Shown: in pieces, positions 39,635-48,521 of the stretch
How the letters are laid out: each line of letters opens with the position of its first letter
Position numbering within the stretch: position 1 is the stretch's first letter
Assembly (NCBI GenBank): GCA_022510405.1
Contig: JAFLTP010000004.1
Span: 1 to 64,000 of the forward strand
Reading direction: 5' to 3'
Length of the DNA: 64,000 nt
Source of the DNA: Muribaculaceae bacterium
GTDB taxonomy: Bacteria > Bacteroidota > Bacteroidia > Bacteroidales > Muribaculaceae
Made by a program: the position numbers and the translations under genes
The notes under the pieces: generated by a model
What the model was told of the DNA's origin: nothing
The model's input: the letters and a program-made list of their open reading frames with translations, nothing else
Databases searched by the model: none

Positions 39635-40129
39635 ATGAGTGGTTTTGATAAAGAAAAGGAATTTGAGAACGCCATTGTGGAATACGGTGGCATAATCACT
39701 AAAATCTGTTATTATTTCTCATCAGATACCGATGAATTTAAAGATCTCCGTCAGGAGGTATTGTATAATATCTGGAAAGGCTGGGATAAATTCCGAAATG
39801 ACTCAAAACTTTCTACATGGATTTATCGGGTGAGTTTCAACACCTGTGTATCTTACAACCGTAAAGAAATAAAAAGGAAGAATACACTTTCGATAGATGA
39901 TGTTCTGGATATTCCGGAGGAGACCGAATTATCCAAACTGGAGAAATATAACGCCATGCATAAACTTATTCAGCAATTGGTTTATGAGGAAAGAGCGATA
40001 ATCCTGTTGTGGCTTGATGAAAAACCTTATGAGGAGATCGCTGAATTAATGGGACTTCCACGCAATACTGTGGCTGTGAAATTAAAAAGGATAAAGGAAA
40101 AATTGGTGAAAATGTCAAAGGAGGGATAA
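39635..40129 (+). CDS. ECF-type RNA polymerase sigma-70 factor
   Basis: DLRQEVLYNIWKGWDKFRNDSKLSTWIYRVSFNTCVSYNRKE; sigma region 4 PYEEIAELMGLPRNTVAVKLKRIKEKL. Confidence 0.9.
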   Translation: MSGFDKEKEFENAIVEYGGIITKICYYFSSDTDEFKDLRQEVLYNIWKGWDKFRNDSKLSTWIYRVSFNTCVSYNRKEIKRKNTLSIDDVLDIPEETELSKLEKYNAMHKLIQQLVYEERAIILLWLDEKPYEEIAELMGLPRNTVAVKLKRIKEKLVKMSKEG

Positions 40130-40132
40130 GAA

Positions 40133-40699
40133 ATGGAAGAATTGGAAGATATGAAACAGATGTGGTTGGATTTAAATAACAGATTGGCAGTGCTTGAAGA
40201 AGAAAACCGAAGACTGGCCAAAAAGGTGATGAATGAAAAATATAAAACAGCCCAAGACCGATTGGTAAGGAAATATAGAATATTCATTATAGTTGCTTGC
40301 GTAATGATAATCTATTCCTATTGTTTGATTTATATGAACCCGATGGTGGTTGAAAAATACAGATTATTGACTACTATCTATTTAATGTGTTTGTTTGCAT
40401 TATGTGCGGCAACAGACACATATCTACTGATAAACGTGAAGGACCTGGACATTTATGGAAGCAATATGAAGGAAGTGACAAGAATAGCAGCAAGGAATTG
40501 GAAAATACATAAATTATTTCTTGCCGTTGGCCTTCCAGTTGCAATAGGTGCGGTTGTTTTGATGGCATTAGCTTTGGAAGCAAACTCATTTACAATCTTG
40601 GGAATGATAGTAGGAGGAGTAGTTGGATTTATGATAGGAATATACCAGCTGCTTAAATTTAGAAATTACTATAGACTTTTTCAGACGGATAGGGAATAA
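40133..40699 (+). CDS. Membrane protein, probable cognate anti-sigma or accessory factor
   Basis: Adjacent to sigma factor, 4 TM-like segments. Confidence 0.65.
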   Translation: MEELEDMKQMWLDLNNRLAVLEEENRRLAKKVMNEKYKTAQDRLVRKYRIFIIVACVMIIYSYCLIYMNPMVVEKYRLLTTIYLMCLFALCAATDTYLLINVKDLDIYGSNMKEVTRIAARNWKIHKLFLAVGLPVAIGAVVLMALALEANSFTILGMIVGGVVGFMIGIYQLLKFRNYYRLFQTDRE

Positions 40700-40786
40700 T
40701 ATAACCTATCTTTCTCATAATTAAATAAATATTCAACCTTTGATGGCGACAAATGTTATATCTATATAACTAATAAATATTTAATT

Positions 40787-42541
40787 ATGGAATTGCAGGA
40801 TATTAAGTCACCGAAAGACATCAAAGGATTGAATTATCAAGAGTTGGAACATATAGCATCTCAAATGAGAGAAGCTGTTTTAAACAGGACATCGCAAATA
40901 GGAGGACATGTGGGTCCGAATTTGGGTGCCGTAGAGACAATCATCGGTATGCATTATGTATTTGATGCACCAATCGATAAATTAGTATATGATGTATCCC
41001 ACCAGGCTTTCCCGCATAAAATGTTGACCGGAAGGGTGGACGGATATCTTAACCGGGATGATTTTTCGAAAGTAGGGGAATATACAAGTCCGGTTGAGAG
41101 TCCTGAATATGATCTGTTCTATGCAGGCCACACCTCTCCCGCATTGAGTTTGTGTGTGGGAATAGCAAAGGCAAGAGATTTGAAAAAAGACAACTACAAT
41201 GTAGTGGTACTTGTAGGAGATGGGGCTCTAAGTGGAGGCGAAGCTTTTGAAGGGTTGGATGCCGGAGGTGCTCTGAATTCTAATTTGATTTGTATTATCA
41301 ACGATAATCAGATGGCTATCGCAGAAAATCATGGAGGCATCTATAAGCATCTGCAACATTTAAGGGAAACCAATGGTACGGCATCAGACAATCTGTTCAA
41401 GTCTTTCAATTGGGATTATGTCTATGTGGCAGAAGGGAATAATGTGCAGAAAGTGATTGAAACTTTGCAAAAAGTCAAAAATACAAAGAAACCTACGGTT
41501 GTGCATATTAACACACAGAAGGGAGAGGGCTATACTCCTGCAGAGGAATACCGGGAAGCGTTCCATTACAGAGATCCTTACGATATAGCTACGGGAGACT
41601 TATTGAAAGTTTCTGAAAATGATAATTCCAATAAAATTTTTAATGAATTTATATTCAGAAGTTGTAAGAAATATCCGACATTCCTGTTCATAACCTCAGC
41701 CACTCCGGATGATTTTGGTTTGAATGCAAGAGAGAGAGAATTGTTGGGTGAACACTACATAGATGTAGGTATAGCTGAGCAAACTGCTGTTTCTGTAATG
41801 GCCGGAGCTGCCAGAGAAGGAGCTAAAGTTGTTTATGGGGTTGTGGCCACATTCCTGCAAAGAGCTTACGATCAACTTGTGGAGGATTGGGCAATGGATC
41901 CCTCCCCCGCATTAATGGTTGTGGCTGAAACCGGTATCAATGCCATAAAAGATCAGACCCATCTTGGTTTCTGGGATATTCCCATGATTACCTCTATCCC
42001 GAATATAGTGTATCTTGCCCCTACTAATTTTGAAGAATTGGAGGCAATGCTTGAATGGGGCCTTGCTCAGGATAAATATAAAGTGGCTGTGAGAGAACCT
42101 GTATTTTCTAAGGTACATGCGGATTATGAAGTTGACAAAGATTATTCGGATCTCAACAAATTCAAAGTGATGAAAGAAGGAAAGGACGTTGCTGTGATAG
42201 GAGTTGGTGATTTCTTCTTGAAATCTCAAAAAGTTGTGGAATTATTGGCTGAGGGCGGAATTAACGCCACTTTGATAAATCCGCGATTCATATCAGGAGT
42301 CGACATTGAACTCTTGAATAATTTAAGCAAAGATCATAAGCTTGTAGTTACTATTGAAAACGGGTCAGTGGAAGGTGGATTTGGACAAAGGGTCGCTTCA
42401 GCTCTGGGTACTTCCGGGATGAAGGTATTGAATTTCGGTCTTGAGAAAAAATTTGTTGACCGCTATAGCGTAAAAGATCTTGAAGCCGAATATAACCTTT
42501 TACCGGAACAAATAGTTGCAACAATTCAAGCAAATTTGTAA
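40787..42541 (+). CDS. 1-deoxy-D-xylulose-5-phosphate synthase-like thiamine-PP enzyme (short DXS paralogue)
   Basis: GGHVGPNLGAVETIIGMHYVFDAPIDKLVYDVSHQAFPHKMLTGR; VGDGALSGGEAFEGL. Confidence 0.8.
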   Translation: MELQDIKSPKDIKGLNYQELEHIASQMREAVLNRTSQIGGHVGPNLGAVETIIGMHYVFDAPIDKLVYDVSHQAFPHKMLTGRVDGYLNRDDFSKVGEYTSPVESPEYDLFYAGHTSPALSLCVGIAKARDLKKDNYNVVVLVGDGALSGGEAFEGLDAGGALNSNLICIINDNQMAIAENHGGIYKHLQHLRETNGTASDNLFKSFNWDYVYVAEGNNVQKVIETLQKVKNTKKPTVVHINTQKGEGYTPAEEYREAFHYRDPYDIATGDLLKVSENDNSNKIFNEFIFRSCKKYPTFLFITSATPDDFGLNARERELLGEHYIDVGIAEQTAVSVMAGAAREGAKVVYGVVATFLQRAYDQLVEDWAMDPSPALMVVAETGINAIKDQTHLGFWDIPMITSIPNIVYLAPTNFEELEAMLEWGLAQDKYKVAVREPVFSKVHADYEVDKDYSDLNKFKVMKEGKDVAVIGVGDFFLKSQKVVELLAEGGINATLINPRFISGVDIELLNNLSKDHKLVVTIENGSVEGGFGQRVASALGTSGMKVLNFGLEKKFVDRYSVKDLEAEYNLLPEQIVATIQANL

Positions 42542-42607
42542 AAATTTTTTATTATATTTCCTTGGATTAGAAAAAATTATTAATTTTGCGAAGTAAAAAC
42601 AAGCAAA

Positions 42608-42682
42608 ATGAATAATTATTACTCTTTCTACTTTTTCTTTTACTTCGGTTTCAAAGGGAACGGGATGAAGAGTAATGCATGA
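42608..42682 (+). CDS. Phe/Tyr-rich leader peptide MNNYYSFYFFFYFGFKGNGMKSNA
   Basis: 24 aa, 6 Phe and 4 Tyr within residues 4-15. Confidence 0.85.
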   Translation: MNNYYSFYFFFYFGFKGNGMKSNA

Positions 42683-42704
42683 GAATAAAAATGGAAAAAC
42701 TATA

Positions 42705-42743
42705 AAATCCCGTACATCCAAGAAAGATGACGGGATTTCTTTT
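42705..42743 (+). terminator. Attenuator terminator
   Basis: AAATCCCGT a CATC caagaaa GATG ACGGGATTT ctttttg. Confidence 0.9.
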
Positions 42744-42750
42744 TGTTGAA

Positions 42751-43623
42751 ATGAAAATGGGAGAAGATTCAAAACTGAAAGTGACGATTCAAGGCGTAGC
42801 CGGGTGTTTCCATGATGCTGCAGCCAGGGAGTATTTTAACAATAAAGAAATTGATACAGTGCCGTTCAACACATTCCCTGATATGTTCGATGCTCTGGAT
42901 ACGGATGCCTCCTTAGTGGGTATAGTGGCTATAGAAAATACCATAGCAGGGAGTATACTTCAGAATCATGAACTTCTACGCCAACATAATCTCAGGATAA
43001 TCGGTGAGCATAAAAAAAGGATATCTCACGTATTGGCAGCAATGCCGGGTCAATCCATCGAATCGCTATCAGAAGTAAACTCACATCCGATGGCTTTGAT
43101 GCAGTGTGAGGTTTTCCTTCGGCATCATAAAAACCTCAAGATGATAGAAAGTTTCGACACTGCAGGAAGCGCAAAGGAAATTGCGGAAAAGAAACTTAAC
43201 GGACATGGGGCTGTTTGCGGAGAATATGCTGCTGAATTGTATGGTTTGGAAATCCTTGAGAAGGGAATAGAAACCAACAAACGGAATTTTACAAGATTTT
43301 TAATAGTTTCCAATTCACTTTTGGCCTCGGAAATCGGTCCTCAAGAAAAAGATATCAATAAATCTTCCATAGTTTTTACTCTTCCTCACACCGGTGGTGC
43401 CTTATCTAAAGTATTGACAATATTATCCTTCTATGATATAAATTTATCAAAAATACAATCTGTGCCAATCATAGGCAGGGAATGGGAATATAGATTCTAT
43501 GTGGATCTAACGTTCCAAAGTATGGTAAGATATCATCAAGCCATTGAAGCAGTGAGACCATTGACAAATGAATTGGTGATACTGGGAGAATATAAAGAAT
43601 TTGAAACATCACAAGCTTCCTGA
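42751..43623 (+). CDS. pheA: Prephenate dehydratase (PDT + ACT)
   Basis: VTIQGVAGCFHDAAAREYF...VAIENTIAGSI...GALSKVLTILSFYDINLSKIQSVPI; ORF-track start 42727 lies in terminator. Confidence 0.9.
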   Translation: MKMGEDSKLKVTIQGVAGCFHDAAAREYFNNKEIDTVPFNTFPDMFDALDTDASLVGIVAIENTIAGSILQNHELLRQHNLRIIGEHKKRISHVLAAMPGQSIESLSEVNSHPMALMQCEVFLRHHKNLKMIESFDTAGSAKEIAEKKLNGHGAVCGEYAAELYGLEILEKGIETNKRNFTRFLIVSNSLLASEIGPQEKDINKSSIVFTLPHTGGALSKVLTILSFYDINLSKIQSVPIIGREWEYRFYVDLTFQSMVRYHQAIEAVRPLTNELVILGEYKEFETSQAS

Positions 43624-43624
43624 T

Positions 43625-44797
43625 ATGAAGAACATAACACCGGCCAACAGGGTCAGCGAAATAAAAGAATATTATTTTTCAAAGAAATTGAGAGAACTGG
43701 CCCAGCTTAATTCACAAGGAGCCGATATAATATCCCTGGGTATCGGTGGTCCGGATCGAGCTCCTGATGACAAAGTAATTTCCACCCTCCAGAAAGAGGC
43801 TGCCATAGAAAGTAATCATTCCTATCAGTCTTATAATGGCTTGCCTGAATTGAGAGAAGCTTTTTCCAATTGGTATAAAGAAAAATATGGAGTAGACTTG
43901 AATCCGGCCACAGAAATACTTCCCTTGATAGGATCAAAAGAGGGTATTCTCCATTTGTCGTTGACATTTTTGAATCCCGGCGACGGCGTTCTCGTGCCTG
44001 ACCCCGGTTATCCAACCTATACCTCAGTGAGTAAACTTGTGGGAGCTGAGATATTCAAATATGATCTTAAGGAGGAGAATGGATGGTTGCCTGATTTTGA
44101 GGCTTTGGAAAAACTCCCCTTGGACAAGATCAAATTGATGTGGGTAAACTATCCTCATATGCCAACCGGCAAGCAGGCAGATATGGAGACATTTAAAAAG
44201 ATAGTCGACTTTGGCAAGCAGTATGGAATTGTTATTGCCCACGACAATCCTTACAGTTTTATATTAAACAAAGACCCATTAAGCATATTGCAAGTACCCG
44301 GGGCTATAGACATAGTGGTGGAAATGAATTCACTGAGCAAGAGCCATAATATGGCAGGATGGCGAGTTGCAATGGCCGCTTCCAATCCCACTTTTATTTC
44401 ATGGATCTTGAAGGTGAAAAGCAATATAGACTCCGGACAGTTCAAGCCAGTGATGCTTGCAGCTGCAGAAGCACTTAAATTAAAAGAAGACTGGTATGAA
44501 CAACTTTACGGAGTCTATGAAGAAAGAAGGAAGATAGCAGAAGAAATAATGAATACTTTGGATTGTTATTTTGATCCAAACCAGCGCGGACTCTTCTTAT
44601 GGGGAAGAGTGCCGGAAGGAGTGGAATCGGGAGAATGGCTGGCTGATGAACTTTTCTATAAAGCCAAAGTGTTTGTTACCCCGGGGTTTATTTTCGGTGA
44701 TAATGGTGAAAAATACATAAGGATCTCACTTTGTGCAAAACCGGAAAAACTGAAAGAGTCTTTGAGAAGGATAAAAGAGTATAAAGAATCAAATTGA
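43625..44797 (+). CDS. Class I/II pyridoxal-phosphate aminotransferase
   Basis: NSLSKSHNMAGWRVAMA PLP-lysine region. Confidence 0.9.
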   Translation: MKNITPANRVSEIKEYYFSKKLRELAQLNSQGADIISLGIGGPDRAPDDKVISTLQKEAAIESNHSYQSYNGLPELREAFSNWYKEKYGVDLNPATEILPLIGSKEGILHLSLTFLNPGDGVLVPDPGYPTYTSVSKLVGAEIFKYDLKEENGWLPDFEALEKLPLDKIKLMWVNYPHMPTGKQADMETFKKIVDFGKQYGIVIAHDNPYSFILNKDPLSILQVPGAIDIVVEMNSLSKSHNMAGWRVAMAASNPTFISWILKVKSNIDSGQFKPVMLAAAEALKLKEDWYEQLYGVYEERRKIAEEIMNTLDCYFDPNQRGLFLWGRVPEGVESGEWLADELFYKAKVFVTPGFIFGDNGEKYIRISLCAKPEKLKESLRRIKEYKESN

Positions 44798-44817
44798 GAA
44801 AATAACAATAATCATAT

Positions 44818-45891
44818 ATGGAAGAATTACAACCTTTATTCCCGGAGTTGAATCTCCCAAGGCCCATAATAATAGCCGGTCCTTGTAGTGTAGAATCAGA
44901 AGAACAGGTGCTGAAGACAGCCAAGGAATTGGCACACAATGGAATAAAGATTTTCAGGGGAGGTATTTGGAAACCTCGGACATCTCCCGGTGGATTTGAA
45001 GGTATCGGTGAGATAGGTCTACCTTGGATGCAAAAGGTAAAGGAGGAAACCGGAATGTTGGTTTCAACAGAAGTAGCCAACAGAGCCCATGTTAACCTTG
45101 CAATAGATTATGGCATTGACATGATCTGGATAGGAGCCCGGACATCTGCCAATCCTTTCGCAATGCAAGAAATAGCTGACGCCCTCAGGGAAAGAGGAGC
45201 GGATATTCCTGTTCTTGTAAAGAATCCTGTTAATCCGGATCTGGAACTCTGGATAGGAGCCATGAAACGTATCTATAATGCCGGCATTAAAAAACTCGGA
45301 GCCATTCATAGAGGATTCAGCACCTATGGCAAACAGTTATATAGAAATCCTCCACAGTGGAGAATTCCAATTGAATTGAAAAGAAGATTTCCGGATTTAC
45401 CAATATTTTGTGATCCAAGTCATATCACAGGAAAGAGAGAACTGATTTCATCAGTTTCCCAGCAAGCTTTGGATATGAATTTCGATGGTCTCATCATCGA
45501 GAGTCATTGTAATCCGGATTCCGCATGGAGTGACAAGAACCAGCAGGTGACGCCCGAAGTTTTGAATATAATTATCAATTCTCTTGTTTTGAGAGATGAA
45601 TGTTCTTCAACTGAAAACCTGGCATTGTTGCGTCAACAAATAGATAGAATTAACGAAGAATTGATTGAATTGTTGGCACGACGTATGAGAGTGACATGTG
45701 AGATCGGTCGATATAAGAAGGAACACAAAATGCCGGTGGTTCAACCCAACCGATATAACAATCTAATGGATCAGTTGGTGAAAAACGGTGAAGAGTTAGG
45801 TATGTCGGAAGAATTTATTCGTAGTATTCTTGCTGCCATTCACGAAGAATCAGTGCGTCAACAATTGGAAATAGTAAACGGTGGAAAATAA
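44818..45891 (+). CDS. Bifunctional DAHP synthase / chorismate mutase type II
   Basis: IIAGPCSVESEEQ...KPRTSPGGFEGIG; C-term LRQQIDRINEELIELLARRMRVTCEIGRYK. Confidence 0.92.
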   Translation: MEELQPLFPELNLPRPIIIAGPCSVESEEQVLKTAKELAHNGIKIFRGGIWKPRTSPGGFEGIGEIGLPWMQKVKEETGMLVSTEVANRAHVNLAIDYGIDMIWIGARTSANPFAMQEIADALRERGADIPVLVKNPVNPDLELWIGAMKRIYNAGIKKLGAIHRGFSTYGKQLYRNPPQWRIPIELKRRFPDLPIFCDPSHITGKRELISSVSQQALDMNFDGLIIESHCNPDSAWSDKNQQVTPEVLNIIINSLVLRDECSSTENLALLRQQIDRINEELIELLARRMRVTCEIGRYKKEHKMPVVQPNRYNNLMDQLVKNGEELGMSEEFIRSILAAIHEESVRQQLEIVNGGK

Positions 45892-46664
45892 TGAAAATAT
45901 TAATATTGGGAGCCGGTAAAATGGGCTCCTTTTTTTGCGATTTGCTTTCTTTTGAACATGAAGTGGCGGTATATGACCCTGATTCCAAGCGATTAAGATT
46001 TATGTTCAATTGCCAAAGGTTTGGTTCTTTGGATGAGGTTGATGCTTTTTCTCCTGATCTCGTTATAAATGCGGCCACAGTGAAATATACTTTGGATGCC
46101 TTTGATGCTATTTTGCCCCATCTTCCGGAAAAGACTATAATCAGCGATATAGCCTCTGTGAAAACAGGATTAAAAGAATTTTATGACACTTGTGGTCATC
46201 CTTACGTGTCCACCCATCCGATGTTTGGACCAACCTTTGCGTCTTTAAGCAATCTTTCGAATGAAAATGCAATTATAATTTCCGAAGGAGACCATTTGGG
46301 AAAAGTATTCTTCAGGGATTTGTATAACAGATTGAAACTGCATATTGAGGAATATACATTTGCCGAACATGATCTTACAATCGCATACTCATTATCGATA
46401 CCATTTGCTTCGACTTTGGTTTTTGCCTCCAATATGAAACATCAGGATGCGCCGGGCACCACTTTCAAAAAGCATATGGCTATTGCAAATGGTTTAATGA
46501 GTGAAGATGATTATCTTTTGAGTGAGATATTGTTTAATCCGCATACTTCTTCCCAATTGCAGAATATCGGAGATAAACTTGCTGAACTTAAAGAGATTGT
46601 AGAGACCCATGACCATGATCGTATGAAACAATTTCTGGATCAAGCAAGAGACAATCTAAAGTAA
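45891..46664 (+). CDS. tyrA: Prephenate dehydrogenase
   Basis: ILGAGKMGSFFCDLLSFEHEVAVYDPD; STHPMFGPTF; TAATG overlap with upstream gene. Confidence 0.9.
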   Translation: MKILILGAGKMGSFFCDLLSFEHEVAVYDPDSKRLRFMFNCQRFGSLDEVDAFSPDLVINAATVKYTLDAFDAILPHLPEKTIISDIASVKTGLKEFYDTCGHPYVSTHPMFGPTFASLSNLSNENAIIISEGDHLGKVFFRDLYNRLKLHIEEYTFAEHDLTIAYSLSIPFASTLVFASNMKHQDAPGTTFKKHMAIANGLMSEDDYLLSEILFNPHTSSQLQNIGDKLAELKEIVETHDHDRMKQFLDQARDNLK

Positions 46665-46676
46665 AGAACAATTAAT

Positions 46677-46717
46677 AAAAAAACGGAATAGAATTAATTA
46701 TCCTATTCCGTTTTTTT
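46677..46717. terminator. Bidirectional terminator between tyrA and mdh
   Basis: aaaaaaacggaatag...ctattccgttttttt. Confidence 0.85.
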
Positions 46718-46732
46718 ATTAATACTCAAAAA

Positions 46733-47662
46733 TTAGAGAGGGAGATCAGCATTTGTTTTGCGAACTGCTTCTGCACTCTTCTTGAAGAGGTCTTTTTCTT
46801 CATCGTTGAGCGGGAGTTCGATGATTTTCTTTATACCACCTTTGCCAAGGAGACAAGGAACACCAATGCACAAGTCTTTTTCTCCGTATTCACCATCAAG
46901 CAAAGCAGAACATGGAATAATAGCATCTTGATCGTGGAGAACAGCTTCAGCAACTTCAGCTGCAGCGGCACCCGGAGCGTACCATGCAGAAGTGCCAAGA
47001 AGTTTGGTAAGAGTGGCACCGCCTACCATTGTGTCAGCAACAATCTTGTCAAGTTTTTCATTGTCTAAACAACAAGTAACAGGCACACCACGAAGAGTAG
47101 CGAATCTCTTCAAAGGAATCATTGTAGTATCGCCATGACCACCGATCACCATACCTTCAACTTCATTCGGGTTGGCTTTGAGTTCCTGGCTGAGGAAATA
47201 TTTGAAACGGCTGCTGTCGAGAGCTCCACCCATACCGATGATCTGGTTTTTAGGAAGACCGGATGCCTTGTGAATTAAGTAGGTCATTGTGTCCATTGGG
47301 TTGGATACACATATGATAACAGCTTTCGGGCTGTATTTAAGGACATTTTCCGTTACACTCTTAACGATACCGGCATTTACTCCGATAAGTTCTTCACGAG
47401 TCATACCCGGTTTACGAGGAATTCCGGAAGTGATTATTACTACATCACTATCTTTAGTAGCTTCGTAATCATTAGTAACACCTTTGATACGGGTATTCAT
47501 ATCGAGAAGATTCGCAGTCTGCATCATATCCATAGCCTTTCCTTCGGAAACGCCTTCTTTGATATCGATCATCACAACTTCATCGGCTACGCCACGGATG
47601 GCCAATACATTTGCTGCTGTAGCACCTACGTTACCGGCGCCTACTACTGTAATTTTTGACAT
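46733..47662 (-). CDS. mdh: Malate dehydrogenase
   Basis: KITVVGAGNVGATAANVLA; GGHGDTTMIP. Confidence 0.95.
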   Translation of the reverse strand: MSKITVVGAGNVGATAANVLAIRGVADEVVMIDIKEGVSEGKAMDMMQTANLLDMNTRIKGVTNDYEATKDSDVVIITSGIPRKPGMTREELIGVNAGIVKSVTENVLKYSPKAVIICVSNPMDTMTYLIHKASGLPKNQIIGMGGALDSSRFKYFLSQELKANPNEVEGMVIGGHGDTTMIPLKRFATLRGVPVTCCLDNEKLDKIVADTMVGGATLTKLLGTSAWYAPGAAAAEVAEAVLHDQDAIIPCSALLDGEYGEKDLCIGVPCLLGKGGIKKIIELPLNDEEKDLFKKSAEAVRKTNADLPL

Positions 47663-47731
47663 ATTTTTAGTTTTTAAGGTTGTGTCTTATTTGCAAATTT
47701 ATTGAAAATTTTTATCAATAGCAAAGGTTGT

Positions 47732-48337
47732 TCAATCATTCAAAGGAAGAGGTCCTTCTCTCATTATTTCGGGATTATTTCCGGTGCAATCGATAATGGC
47801 TGAAGGTTGGAGTTTTCCATCTTCTCCCTTTATCATAAGATCAACTTTATCTTCATAAGCCTCTTCGATCAAATCCGGATTTATAGCATAATCTTGGTCC
47901 TCGTATGAGATGGAGGTTGATAAAAGAGGATTACCCAATGTTTCCACTAATTTTCTTACGGCTTCGTTGTCAGGTATTCTGATACCCACTATTTTTCTGC
48001 CTTTAAAAGCACGAGGTAGAGAAGAAGCAGCCCTGAAAAGAAAAGTAAAAGGGCCGGGAGTATTGTCTTTCATCAATTTGAAAGCGTAATTATCAAATTT
48101 CGCATAGTCAGAAACCATTGAAATATCGTTGCAAAGAATGGAAAGATTTGTTTTTTCCGGATTTATACCTTTCAGTTTACAAACTTTTTCAATAGCTTTT
48201 GGATTGAGAGCATCACAAGCCACGGCATAAAGTGTATCGGTTGGTATCACAATTATTCCCCCATCTTTCAAAACTTTTATAGTTTCTTCAATTTGATTTT
48301 CGGCGATATTGTCGTTGTAGATTTTTAAAGTTTCCAT
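47732..48337 (-). CDS. L-threonylcarbamoyladenylate synthase (Sua5/YciO/YrdC family)
   Basis: GGIIVIPTDTLYAVACDALNPKAIEKVCKLKG. Confidence 0.9.
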   Translation of the reverse strand: METLKIYNDNIAENQIEETIKVLKDGGIIVIPTDTLYAVACDALNPKAIEKVCKLKGINPEKTNLSILCNDISMVSDYAKFDNYAFKLMKDNTPGPFTFLFRAASSLPRAFKGRKIVGIRIPDNEAVRKLVETLGNPLLSTSISYEDQDYAINPDLIEEAYEDKVDLMIKGEDGKLQPSAIIDCTGNNPEIMREGPLPLND

Positions 48338-48519
48338 GGTTTATTTTTTGCTTTTTTACATGAATCTGCTATAGCACAGCCGCAACAAGAATTGGATGGC
48401 GTATTTTTCCGTTTTCGTGTTAACTTCCAAATAATCCACACACATACTGCCAACAAAATCAATCCAACGATCGTGTATTGGATAATAATATCTGTTGTAA
48501 ATTGTGGATTATTGTGCAT
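48325..48519 (-). CDS. FeoB-associated Cys-rich membrane protein-like
   Basis: Single TM then NSCCGCAIADSCK. Confidence 0.75.
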   Translation of the reverse strand: MHNNPQFTTDIIIQYTIVGLILLAVCVWIIWKLTRKRKNTPSNSCCGCAIADSCKKAKNKPWKL

Positions 48520-48521
48520 TA

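Larger units (their letters stand above)
42581..42743 (+). promoter_or_regulatory. Phe/Tyr leader-peptide transcription attenuator of the aromatic operon
   Basis: TAATTTTG promoter box, aromatic-rich leader ORF, antiterminator ACGGGAT(42660-66):ATCCCGT(42707-13), terminator 42705-42743. Confidence 0.85.
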
